This document shows positions 27,408 through 34,852 of a stretch of DNA of 64,000 bases, in pieces; the first letter of the stretch is position 1; each line of letters starts with the position of its first letter. The DNA is from CAG-488 sp051881315. Its GTDB lineage: Bacteria; Bacillota; Clostridia; Oscillospirales; Acutalibacteraceae. Where the stretch lies: contig JBJEPQ010000050.1 of assembly GCA_051881315.1 (NCBI GenBank), positions 15,645 through 79,644 on the forward strand. Direction: 5' to 3'. A program made the position numbers and the translations under genes. Under the pieces are notes generated by a model. The model did no database searches. It was not told where the DNA came from and saw only the letters and a list, made by a program, of their open reading frames with translations.

Positions 27408-27668
27408 ATGAAAAAAATAAATATAAAAGGAGTTTCGGTACAGACATGGGCAAGAACGGTCATACTGCTGCTTGCTCTGGCAGGTCAGCTCTGCGTTATC
27501 CTCGGAAAGAAAAACGGATTGCTCGATTCGGATCAGTGGCAGGAATATGTAACCTATGCTCTGACCGTGATAGGCTCCGTATGGTCATGGTGGAAGAACA
27601 ACAGCTTTACCACGGCGGCACAGAAAGCCGATAAAATAATGAAAGGAGAAGAAAGCGATGGCAACTGA
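27408..27668 (+). CDS. Phage-type holin (SPP1/XhlB-like)
   Basis: 86 residues. Two hydrophobic segments (about 13-33 and 47-62) separated by a short polar turn, a TWARTVILLLALAGQ start and a conserved WSWWKNNSFTTAAQKAD end match holins of the SPP1 family. Holins permeabilise the membrane so a cytoplasmic lysin can reach the wall. The stop overlaps the start of the lysozyme gene by 11 bp, the normal lysis-cassette arrangement. No capsid, tail or integrase gene lies nearby. Confidence 0.85.
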   Translation: MKKINIKGVSVQTWARTVILLLALAGQLCVILGKKNGLLDSDQWQEYVTYALTVIGSVWSWWKNNSFTTAAQKADKIMKGEESDGN

Positions 27669-28533
27669 CGGCATAGACGTATCCTACTGGCAAGGTACGA
27701 TCGACTGGGATAAGGTCAAGGCGGACGGAATTGAATTTGCAATTCTTCGCTGCGGTTTCGGCAGCAGCGGCGTTGACACCTCCTTTGAGCGAAATGTCAG
27801 GGAATGTGAGAGAGTCGGTATCCCCTGGGGCGCATACTATTTCTGCTATGCAAGGAGTGAAGCAGACGCAAGAAGGGAGCTTGCAAACTGTCTGAGAATA
27901 CTCGGAGATAAAAAACCGCTCTACCCCGTGTATTACGATCTTGAAGACGATGCTACCATCGGCAGTCAATCAGATGATACTATTCTCAGAATAGCAAAGC
28001 TCTTTGTTAACGGAATTAAAGATGCCGGATTCTGGCCCGGAATTTATGCCAGCGTGTACTGGTTCCAGACAAGGCTGACCGATCCGTGGTACGACACACA
28101 ATCTAAATGGGTAGCCGAATACAGCGATGTAAACACCTATAACAAGCCCTACGGAATATGGCAGTACACATCAACGGGCATCGTAAACGGAATAAACGGA
28201 TATACCGATCTCAACTACGGATACGTTAATTATCCTGAGCTTATAAGACACAAAAATTCAGAACCGCAATACATCGGAGGCAATGATATGACAAGAGGTT
28301 ATTTCCAAAAAGGCGATGCAAACGAGGGAGTTTACGCCTATAAACAGCTTTTGCTGTCCCTGAGAAAGGCAAAAATAATAACTCAGGGTGTGGATGACAA
28401 CAACATCTTCGGCGACGGCACGGAAGTGGCAACCAGGCAGGTACAGACCGCCGCACGGATTGAGGTTGACGGACTGGCAGGACCGCGCACGATACGAGCC
28501 TGCTATATCCTGCTGCTGAACAAGATCTGCTGA
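27658..28533 (+). CDS. GH25 lysozyme (endolysin) with a C-terminal peptidoglycan-binding domain
   Basis: 291 residues. GIDVSYWQGTIDWDKVK at the start, PVYYDLEDD with the catalytic acids and the GIWQYTSTG segment define the GH25 muramidase (1 to about 195). The last 75 residues (FQKGDANEGVYAYKQLL to DGLAGPRTI) form a PG_binding_1-type domain. No signal peptide is present, as expected for a holin-dependent endolysin. It cleaves the MurNAc-GlcNAc backbone. It overlaps the holin gene. The cassette seems to be a phage remnant or a domesticated lysis/release module. Confidence 0.9.
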   Translation: MATDGIDVSYWQGTIDWDKVKADGIEFAILRCGFGSSGVDTSFERNVRECERVGIPWGAYYFCYARSEADARRELANCLRILGDKKPLYPVYYDLEDDATIGSQSDDTILRIAKLFVNGIKDAGFWPGIYASVYWFQTRLTDPWYDTQSKWVAEYSDVNTYNKPYGIWQYTSTGIVNGINGYTDLNYGYVNYPELIRHKNSEPQYIGGNDMTRGYFQKGDANEGVYAYKQLLLSLRKAKIITQGVDDNNIFGDGTEVATRQVQTAARIEVDGLAGPRTIRACYILLLNKIC

Positions 28534-28579
28534 GACAATATTTAACAAAAACACTTTGATTAAAAAACATCTGTTTTTA

Positions 28580-28611
28580 AGCGTTGCCTAAAAGGTGACG
28601 CTGTTTTTATT
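28580..28611 (+). terminator. Terminator of the holin-lysozyme pair
   Basis: AGCGTTGCC and GGTGACGCT pair fully with two wobbles, followed by GTTTTTATTT. Confidence 0.75.
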
Positions 28612-28649
28612 TGCAAAGTTGTTTGCCGATATCAGTATAAAACTATAGC

Positions 28650-28680
28650 AAAAAGAGTCCGGCGTACAGCCGAACTCTTT
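28650..28680 (-). terminator. Terminator of the Cro/CI-type regulator gene
   Basis: On the reverse strand AAAGAGTTCGGC and GCCGGACTCTTT form a stem around a short loop, followed by a run of T. Confidence 0.75.
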
Positions 28681-28694
28681 CAATCTATTCAAAA

Positions 28695-29093
28695 TTATAT
28701 TTGCTCGTCATATCCGGGAAACAGCTTCTCAACAAACTTTTTCTTTTCCTCATCGGTGAGAATGCGGTACTTTCCTATTATCTGCTTCTCGACAGGACGA
28801 AGCTCCGTTATCTTTGAAACGGACACAGACGAGGTGTTTTCATCTTCACTCTGTGAGTCGTTCAGCCTGATCGAAGTGTTTTCATCAAAAATAAGATACT
28901 CAAGACCGACATTGTAGATAGCCGCAATCTTCCTCAGCACCTGAAGCGGTGGATTAGCATTGCCGTTTTCGTATTTGGAGAATGATGTTCTGCTCATTCC
29001 CAGAACTTTTGCAACATCATCCTGAGTCATCTTCATCTCTTTTCTAAGCCTTAACAGCTTTTCACCCAGCGACGGGTTGTTCGTACTGCTCAT
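28695..29093 (-). CDS. Cro/CI-family (XRE) transcriptional regulator
   Basis: 132 residues. An N-terminal helix-turn-helix (about 10-66; MTQDDVAKVLGMSRTSFSKYENG) is followed by a polar linker and a C-terminal helical part (RPVEKQIIGKYRILTDEEKKKF), which probably dimerises. It resembles phage-type or SinR-type repressors. It converges on the holin-lysozyme pair and diverges from eutA. TCGA repeats at 29171-29224 look like its operator. It may repress the lysis cassette, itself or the eut operon; the first two fit a phage remnant best. Confidence 0.85.
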   Translation of the reverse strand: MSSTNNPSLGEKLLRLRKEMKMTQDDVAKVLGMSRTSFSKYENGNANPPLQVLRKIAAIYNVGLEYLIFDENTSIRLNDSQSEDENTSSVSVSKITELRPVEKQIIGKYRILTDEEKKKFVEKLFPGYDEQI

Positions 29094-29380
29094 CTCATTT
29101 GTCTCCTCCGTTTTCTGCTATTGTTATTTTTATAATAACATATCCATTTCCAAAAGTACAGCAAAAATCATCGAAAAAACTTATTTTTTATCGAATTTTG
29201 TCGAAAATAATAACTTTTTGTCGTTCACGGTTATAGCATTGTTATCAGAAACAGCCTTTTCATCTCTATTTTATCTCATAATAAGCCTCATTATGCCTGA
29301 TAAAAAACCTTAAAGCGGCAATAAAATCTCAATAATATCTCCGCCTGTTTTCTCGGTTTTGCTCTGCAAGGTCTTGTCTT
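29094..29380. other. Gene-free AT-rich region between the XRE regulator and eutA
   Basis: About 290 bp with no convincing gene. TCG(A) motifs start at 29171, 29191, 29201 and 29221, so they lie on the same helix face. A 78-codon open frame here (29077-29313) overlaps the regulator's start, has no ribosome site and is AT-driven. Confidence 0.5.
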
Positions 29381-29394
29381 TTTCGAAATTTATA

Positions 29395-29422
29395 TTTACT
29401 TTTTCGATTTTTATGTTATAAT
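29395..29422 (+). promoter_or_regulatory. Promoter of the eut operon
   Basis: TTTACT (29395-29400), 16 bp, TATAAT (29417-29422) with an upstream TG (extended -10). It leaves a leader of about 60 nt before the GTG start of eutA. Confidence 0.6.
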
Positions 29423-29435
29423 ATAAAAAATAATC

Positions 29436-29477
29436 AAAAGCAATGGCGCTTCTGTTTGGAGGTGCCGTTTTGTTTTT
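29436..29477 (+). promoter_or_regulatory. ANTAR-type antiterminator hairpin overlapping a leader terminator, before eutA
   Basis: AAGC-AATGGC-GCTT (29438-29451) is a hairpin with a six-base loop carrying A at position 1 and G at position 4. Its 3' half overlaps the first arm of a terminator (GGCGCTTC 29445-29452 with GAGGTGCC 29459-29466, wobbles allowed), followed by GTTTTGTTTTT. The two structures exclude each other. This is the P2-plus-terminator layout used by EutV. A proper upstream P1 hairpin was not found in the short leader. Confidence 0.6.
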
Positions 29478-29492
29478 AAAAGGAAAATCACT

Positions 29493-30893
29493 GTGGAAAA
29501 ACGAAATCTTTTAAGCGTAGGTATTGACATCGGAACAACGACCACTCAGATTCTTTTTACCGAGCTTACAATGGAAACCTCCGGGGGCTTTGGCTGTGTT
29601 CCGAAATCCGAGATAACGAACAAGAAAATTCTTTACAGAAGTCCCGTTTATTTCACCCCTATCAGAAACGACTGTATCGACGCCGATGAAACAGCAAAAA
29701 TAATCTCAAAAGAATATGAAGCGTTCGGAATTACCCCGAGCGAAATTGATACGGGTGCGGTCATCATCACGGGCGAAAGCGCACGCAGAAGAAATGCCGC
29801 CAATGTTATATCCTCAGTTTCGAGCCTTTGCGGAGATTTTGTAGCCACAGCGGCAGGACCGGATCTGGAATCCTATCTTGCCGGAAAAGGATCGGGTTGT
29901 TGTAAGATTTCCGAAAGGTCAGAATATCGGGGAAAGACGGTTTGTAATATTGATATCGGCGGAGGAACGGCAAATCTCGGAGTTTTCCGACAGGGAAAAG
30001 AGGTCTGCGCCGCCTGCCTGAACATCGGCGGCAGGCTGATTAAAGTCAGCGGCGGTAAAATTACATATATTTCCGAAAAAATTGTTCCCCTGCTCAAACG
30101 CAGAGGTATAGAGCTTTCCGTCGGCGACAGCCTGTGTTCGGAGCTTTGCCGCAGAATATGCGGAATATTCGTCGAAATTCTTGAATCCGTCTGCGGACTT
30201 TCCGAAGATGCGAACGATGCCGGGCTTTTGCTCTGCACTCCTCCCCTGACGCTGAAGCCTGATTTCTTCACATTTTCCGGCGGCGTTGCGGACTGCACGG
30301 ACGGCGAGACTGATTTCCGCTACGGAGATATCGGACCGTATCTCGGCAACGCATTGAAAAATTCACTTTTTTTCAAAAAGAACAAAGTAATCACGGTTGA
30401 AGAAACAATGAGAGCGACCGTCATCGGAGCAGGAAGTTTCACATTGAGCCTTTCGGGAAGTACGGTGTTTTTGAATAACATTGAGTTCCCGATAAAATCC
30501 GTGCCTGTTGCTTTTGTTGATTTTAATTCACCGAACGGCATAAACAGCCTCGGCGAACAGATTAAAACCAAGCTTGAAAGCTTTGCAAAAATTTACGGCG
30601 AACGTGCCGCCATTGGATTTGAGGGTTATAAAGCTCCTTCCTTTTTTGAAATTGAAAGGGTTGCGGATATCATATCAAAATCGGTTTGCAAATCTCAAAG
30701 CCTGATTATCCTTATGCAAAACGACTGGGCGAAGGCTCTCGGTCAGGCTCTCAAAAGGCGGCTCGGCAGAGATTTTCCAATCCTTTGCGCTGACGGAATA
30801 AATGTTTCGGACGGTGATTTTGCCGATATCAACTCCCCTCCCGACGGTACAAATTCCATACCTGTGATAATTAAAACTCTTGCATTCGGGTGA
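29493..30893 (+). CDS. eutA: Ethanolamine ammonia-lyase reactivating factor EutA
   Basis: 466 residues. An actin-like ATPase fold: SVGIDIGTTTTQ (phosphate loop 1) near the start, CNIDIGGGTANLGVF (phosphate 2) in the middle, and the conserved GESARRRNA segment. EutA releases damaged cobalamin from ethanolamine ammonia-lyase so that fresh adenosylcobalamin can bind. It starts at a GTG with AAAGGA upstream. Its stop lies only 5 bp before the ATG of eutB. It is first of a compact eutA-eutB-eutC operon behind an attenuator-like leader. Confidence 0.9.
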   Translation: MEKRNLLSVGIDIGTTTTQILFTELTMETSGGFGCVPKSEITNKKILYRSPVYFTPIRNDCIDADETAKIISKEYEAFGITPSEIDTGAVIITGESARRRNAANVISSVSSLCGDFVATAAGPDLESYLAGKGSGCCKISERSEYRGKTVCNIDIGGGTANLGVFRQGKEVCAACLNIGGRLIKVSGGKITYISEKIVPLLKRRGIELSVGDSLCSELCRRICGIFVEILESVCGLSEDANDAGLLLCTPPLTLKPDFFTFSGGVADCTDGETDFRYGDIGPYLGNALKNSLFFKKNKVITVEETMRATVIGAGSFTLSLSGSTVFLNNIEFPIKSVPVAFVDFNSPNGINSLGEQIKTKLESFAKIYGERAAIGFEGYKAPSFFEIERVADIISKSVCKSQSLIILMQNDWAKALGQALKRRLGRDFPILCADGINVSDGDFADINSPPDGTNSIPVIIKTLAFG

Positions 30894-30898
30894 TATAT

Positions 30899-32260
30899 AT
30901 GAACTTAAAATGTATTATCTACGGCGAAACCTTTTCGTTTAATTCGGTTAAAGAGGTTTTGGCAAAAGCAAACGAACAGAAAAGCGGCGACGAGCTTGCA
31001 GGCGTTGCGGCAAAATCGCCTAAAGAAAGAATGGCGGCAAAGCTCGTTCTCTCTGAGCTGACCGTCAAGGAGGTCACGGAAAACCCGTGTGTTCCTTATG
31101 ACGAGGACGAGGTCACAAGAATTATTCTTGACGATCTCGACAAGAAGGCTTATTCCTCTGTTGCTTCGCTGACGATCGGTGAGCTTCGGGAAATGATCCT
31201 GTCCTATGAATACGATTCCGACAGACTTCTTGCCCTTTCCAAGGGACTTTCAAGCGAAGTAATTGCGGCTGTTGCGAAGCTTATGGGAAACCTTGATCTT
31301 ATCTATGCCGCAAACAAGATTTATCCCACCGCACACTGCAACACTACGATCGGCGGAAAAGGAATTTTTTCGTCAAGGCTTCAGCCGAATCACCCAACGG
31401 ACAACGTAAAGGGAGTGACCGCCTCTCTGCTTGAGGGACTGAGCTATGCCTGCGGAGACGCAGTGCTCGGCCTCAACCCTGCGATAGACACGGTTGAAAG
31501 CACAACGGCAATCCTGAAGCTCCTGGACGAGGTGAAAAACAAATATGATATCCCGACTCAGATCTGCGTCCTTTCCCATATTTCAACCCAGATGAAAGCC
31601 GCCGAAGCAGGGGCTCCGATTGACCTATGCTTTCAAAGCATAGCCGGAAGCGAAAAGGCTCTGAACAGCTTCGGAACGAGCGCATCTATGCTCTCAGACG
31701 GTCTGCAAATGATGGAGGGGCTTTCAACCGCTCAGGGACCTGACTATATGTATTTTGAGACAGGTCAGGCGTCGGAGCTGTCGTCCGGCGCTAATTTCGG
31801 CACAGACCAGCAGACAATGGAAAGCCGTTGCTACGGACTTGCAAGGCACTACCATCCGTTCCTTGTAAATACTGTCGTCGGATTTATGGGACCGGAATAT
31901 CTCTACGACGGCAAGCAGATAATCCGTGCAGGTCTTGAGGATGTGTTCTGCGGAAAGCTCCACGGCCTTCCGATGGGCTGTGACTGCTGTTACACCAACC
32001 ACGCAAAGGCAGAGCAGAACGACATAGACTCCCTTATCACCCTTATGGGTGCCGCAGGCTGTTCCTATGTTATGGGTATACCGTCGGGCGACGATATAAT
32101 GCTTATGTATCAGTCAACGGGATTTCACGATATACAGGCGGTCAGAGAAATTCTCGGCAAAAGACCTGTTCGTGAGTTTGAAGACTGGGCAGAAAAAATG
32201 GGCATACTGAAAGACGGACATTTCGGTGAAAACGCCGGAGATCCGACAATTTTTGACTGA
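30899..32260 (+). CDS. eutB: Ethanolamine ammonia-lyase large subunit EutB
   Basis: 453 residues, the normal EutB length. Typical segments include NLDLIYAANKIYPTAHCNTT, QPNHPTDNVKG, FETGQASELSSGANFG and MGCDCCYTNHAKAEQND. With EutC and adenosylcobalamin it splits ethanolamine into acetaldehyde and ammonia by a radical mechanism. GGGTGA overlapping the stop of eutA places the start at 30899. Acetaldehyde would need an aldehyde dehydrogenase encoded elsewhere. Confidence 0.95.
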   Translation: MNLKCIIYGETFSFNSVKEVLAKANEQKSGDELAGVAAKSPKERMAAKLVLSELTVKEVTENPCVPYDEDEVTRIILDDLDKKAYSSVASLTIGELREMILSYEYDSDRLLALSKGLSSEVIAAVAKLMGNLDLIYAANKIYPTAHCNTTIGGKGIFSSRLQPNHPTDNVKGVTASLLEGLSYACGDAVLGLNPAIDTVESTTAILKLLDEVKNKYDIPTQICVLSHISTQMKAAEAGAPIDLCFQSIAGSEKALNSFGTSASMLSDGLQMMEGLSTAQGPDYMYFETGQASELSSGANFGTDQQTMESRCYGLARHYHPFLVNTVVGFMGPEYLYDGKQIIRAGLEDVFCGKLHGLPMGCDCCYTNHAKAEQNDIDSLITLMGAAGCSYVMGIPSGDDIMLMYQSTGFHDIQAVREILGKRPVREFEDWAEKMGILKDGHFGENAGDPTIFD

Positions 32261-32273
32261 CGGGGTGAAAAGA

Positions 32274-33056
32274 ATGGATATTTTAAAAAACGATCCGCTA
32301 AAAGCTAACATAACGGAAATACCGATGCAGGAGTTCTGCCAATGCGAAGCTCCGAAAAACATCGGTATGCTTGAGGAACTGAAAGAAGCTACGCCTGCAA
32401 GGATCGGCGCAGGCCATTGCGGAGCAAGGTACAAAACCTTATGGTCACTGAGATTTCAGGCGGATCAATATGCCGCCGCAGACGCTGTCTTAAAGGAATG
32501 TCCCGACGATATCGCAGAACAGCTCGGTATGTTCGAGATACAAACAAAGTGCCGTGATAAATACGAGATGCTGACAAGGCCTGATCTCGGACGGCTTTTT
32601 GATGAGGATACTCAAAAAATTATTGACGAACGATGCTTGCACAATCCCGATGTTCAGATCTTTGTCGGAGACGGCTTGTGTTCTCCCTCGGTTTCAGCCA
32701 ACATTCCCGATATGCTCCCGACAATTCGGGCGGCTCTGGAGTTTGACGGAATAACAATAGGAACTCCTTTTTTCGTAAGATACTGCCGTGTGAACACGGT
32801 AAAAACCGTTGCTGAAATATTGAAGCCGAAGGTAACAGCGGTGTTGATCGGTGAAAGACCGGGAATGTTGACAGCCAAGAGTATGTCGGCATACATTGCG
32901 TACAACGCAGGCTTTCATATGAGCGAATCCGATTACAATGTGGTAAGCAACATCAGCAGCGACGGAATGGCTCCCGTTGAAGCGGCGGCATACATCGTAG
33001 ATATAATCAAGGCAATGCTTGAACAAAAGGTTTCAGGCTACGGGTTAAAGTTATGA
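32274..33056 (+). CDS. eutC: Ethanolamine ammonia-lyase small subunit EutC
   Basis: 260 residues. RIGAGHCGARYKT, LSFRADQ-like LRFQADQYAAADAV, FVGDGLCSPSVSAN and GERPGMLTAKSMSAYIAY are EutC hallmarks. It carries the cobalamin-binding side of the enzyme. GGGGTG before the ATG at 32274 decides the start; a longer start at 32226 would overlap eutB and lacks a ribosome site. The last bases overlap the ATG of the following Cys-rich gene (ATGA). Confidence 0.93.
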   Translation: MDILKNDPLKANITEIPMQEFCQCEAPKNIGMLEELKEATPARIGAGHCGARYKTLWSLRFQADQYAAADAVLKECPDDIAEQLGMFEIQTKCRDKYEMLTRPDLGRLFDEDTQKIIDERCLHNPDVQIFVGDGLCSPSVSANIPDMLPTIRAALEFDGITIGTPFFVRYCRVNTVKTVAEILKPKVTAVLIGERPGMLTAKSMSAYIAYNAGFHMSESDYNVVSNISSDGMAPVEAAAYIVDIIKAMLEQKVSGYGLKL

Positions 33057-33319
33057 ACAGCTACAAGTTTTTTCAGAACAGGGAATGTGAGTATTTTCCC
33101 TGCCACAGAATTGAAAATACGGAAGATTTCAACTGTCTGTTCTGCTACTGCCCGCTGTATGCCCTCGGTGACAAGTGCGGCGGCAGTATCCTTTATCTGC
33201 CGAGCGGCGTTAAAAGTTGTGAGAAATGTATCAAACCGCATTTGAAGCAAAATTACGATACGATAATAAATGAACTCGAACAAATTGTTTGCGAGCAAAA
33301 AAATCCAAATAAAGGTTAA
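33053..33319 (+). CDS. Small Cys-rich domain protein (PF04071-like) at the end of the eut operon
   Basis: 88 residues with about nine Cys and two His spaced like a metal-binding module (ECEYFPCH, CLFCYCPLYALGDKCGG, CEKCIKPH). It resembles the cysteine-rich small domain PF04071, which I recall in clusters linked to cobalamin handling; the assignment is from memory. It overlaps eutC by 4 bp, so it is translationally coupled. Since EutBC needs adenosylcobalamin, a role in cofactor salvage or delivery is plausible but unproven. Confidence 0.75.
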   Translation: MNSYKFFQNRECEYFPCHRIENTEDFNCLFCYCPLYALGDKCGGSILYLPSGVKSCEKCIKPHLKQNYDTIINELEQIVCEQKNPNKG

Positions 33320-33325
33320 ACGTCT

Positions 33326-33371
33326 AATCCCGAACCGACAGAGCCTTGCCGCTTCGGGATTTTTGATTTTT
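33326..33371 (+). terminator. Terminator of the eut operon
   Basis: AATCCCGAA and TTCGGGATT form a 9-bp stem around a 17-nt loop, followed by TTTGATTTTT. Confidence 0.75.
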
Positions 33372-33405
33372 CGGAAATATAATTTGATTTATTTTGCCAT
33401 TTGAG

Positions 33406-33434
33406 TTGCGGAAGAATGAATTGTGTGATATAAT
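33406..33434 (+). promoter_or_regulatory. Promoter of the HAD phosphatase gene
   Basis: TTGCGG (33406-33411), 17 bp, TATAAT (33429-33434), about 35 bp before the start codon. Confidence 0.6.
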
Positions 33435-33468
33435 CTAACAGCTATATTTTTCCCGAAAGAGGATAGTT

Positions 33469-34260
33469 ATGCTCGATAAAGAAATATTCAAAAACGTAAA
33501 ATATTATGTTGCCGACCTTGACGGAACGGTCTACCTCGGCAACGACCTGATTGACGGGGCAAAGGATTTCTTTCGTCTTGTACGGGAGAACGGAAAGGAT
33601 TTTTACTTCCTGACAAATAATTCCTCGAACAATTCAAAGGTTTGCCTTGAAAAGCTCATCAGAATGGGTTTCCCTGTTCCCGAAGAAAAGATTATCGTTT
33701 CAACTCATGTTGCAATAAACTATATCAAGAAAAACTATCCCGGAAAATCCGTATATCTCATCGGCAACAGCCGACTTTTATACGATTTTGAAAAATCGGG
33801 CATCCCCCTCACATACGGTATGCCCGACATCGTCGTCCTCGGTCTGGACGACACGCTTAACTACGACAAAATACGAAAAGGCTGTAACTATATTATAAAG
33901 GGTGCAAAATTCATCGTCACCCACCCCGACATCAAAGCGCCGATGGGCGACGACTATATGCCCGACGCAGGCTCTATGATGGCATTATTCTCAACCTGCA
34001 CGGGAGTTGAGCCGCTCGTAATGGGTAAGCCCGAGGTCTACACCGCAGACTACCTGACCGAGCTGCTGAATTGCCGCCGTGACGAGATTTGCTTCATCGG
34101 AGATTCGCTTGCGGCGGATATTGCGCTCGGCGTTCGTCACGGTATGAAAACCGCCTGCGTTCTTACGGGAGTTACAACCCCCGAAATATACGAAAAGTCG
34201 GATATCAAAGCCGACGTGTGCGTAAACTCGATAAAAGATCTTTGCGCCATCTTTGACTGA
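33469..34260 (+). CDS. HAD-IIA family phosphatase (NagD/4-nitrophenylphosphatase-like)
   Basis: 263 residues. All HAD motifs are visible: ADLDGTVYLG (nucleophile and acid/base Asp), FLTNNSSN (motif II), a Lys in GKPEVY and FIGDSLAADI (motif IV). The large C2 cap between motifs II and III marks the IIA subclass. Relatives dephosphorylate small phospho-sugars, nucleotides or damaged metabolites such as phosphoglycolate. It precedes queT by 61 bp, but that gap holds a riboswitch, so the two are probably regulated separately. The substrate is unknown. Confidence 0.87.
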   Translation: MLDKEIFKNVKYYVADLDGTVYLGNDLIDGAKDFFRLVRENGKDFYFLTNNSSNNSKVCLEKLIRMGFPVPEEKIIVSTHVAINYIKKNYPGKSVYLIGNSRLLYDFEKSGIPLTYGMPDIVVLGLDDTLNYDKIRKGCNYIIKGAKFIVTHPDIKAPMGDDYMPDAGSMMALFSTCTGVEPLVMGKPEVYTADYLTELLNCRRDEICFIGDSLAADIALGVRHGMKTACVLTGVTTPEIYEKSDIKADVCVNSIKDLCAIFD

Positions 34261-34270
34261 TAACGTCAAA

Positions 34271-34315
34271 AAGTCAGTTCGAAACCATCCTGACTTAAAA
34301 TAAAACTAAGGAGCT
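34271..34315 (+). promoter_or_regulatory. preQ1-I riboswitch in front of queT
   Basis: AGTCAG (34272-34277) and CTGACT (34290-34295) form stem P1 around the 12-base loop TTCGAAACCATC. Then comes an A-rich tail ending ACTAAGGAG, which contains the ribosome site. Stem position, loop length and tail match the preQ1-I aptamer of the Bacillus que operon (TTC at loop start, AAACTAAGGA tail). Binding of preQ1 would pair the tail into the loop and hide the ribosome site. Confidence 0.85.
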
Positions 34316-34321
34316 AAAAAA

Positions 34322-34837
34322 ATGAAGAAGATGAAAAAAGGCACGGTTTACACCGTGCAGGGTGCGCTGATAGCGGCTGTCTATGCGGCGCTGACCTACG
34401 CCGTTGCGCCGCTCTCTTTCGGTGCGACACAGTTCAGAATTTCCGAGGCGCTGACAATTCTGCCGGTATTCACTCCGGCGGCTATTCCCGGTCTTGCAAT
34501 CGGATGCGTGATAGCCAATATCGGCAGTCCTTTCGGACCGATTGACATTGTCCTCGGCACGCTCGCAACTCTGCTTGCGGCATTGATGACAAGGCTTACA
34601 AGAAACATCAGGTTTAAGAATATTCCCCTGCTCTCCCTGATCTTTCCGACATTGTTCAACGGAATAATTATCGGAGCGGAAATTATGATGTTCACTCCCG
34701 AACAAGCCGGTATCGTGGGCTTTTTCTCCTGCGCTTCGGGCGTCGCTCTCGGCGAGGTCGTTGTCTGCTACACGCTCGGCCTGCTTCTTTTTCTCGGACT
34801 GGAACGCACCCGTGTTTTTGATAAAATAAACCATTAA
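34322..34837 (+). CDS. queT: QueT, queuosine-precursor ECF transporter substrate-binding membrane subunit
   Basis: 171 residues with about five to six membrane helices and the QueT-type segment FGATQFRISEALTILPVF. QueT proteins are S components that capture preQ0/preQ1 and share an energising EcfAAT module encoded elsewhere. The preQ1-I riboswitch directly upstream supports the substrate assignment independently. The downstream glycosyltransferase starts 15 bp later and may be read through. Confidence 0.92.
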   Translation: MKKMKKGTVYTVQGALIAAVYAALTYAVAPLSFGATQFRISEALTILPVFTPAAIPGLAIGCVIANIGSPFGPIDIVLGTLATLLAALMTRLTRNIRFKNIPLLSLIFPTLFNGIIIGAEIMMFTPEQAGIVGFFSCASGVALGEVVVCYTLGLLLFLGLERTRVFDKINH

Positions 34838-34852
34838 CGGTTCGGTGATTAA

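Noticed and set aside
29077..29313. 78-codon hydrophobic forward frame overlapping the XRE gene start
   Set aside because: AT-rich region, overlaps the regulator on the other strand, no ribosome site; its hydrophobicity comes from T-rich codons.
29360..29382. P1 hairpin of the eutA antiterminator around GCAAGGTC
   Set aside because: The loop word matches gdhA P1 but the flanks do not pair (C against T next to the loop), and it lies upstream of the likely promoter.
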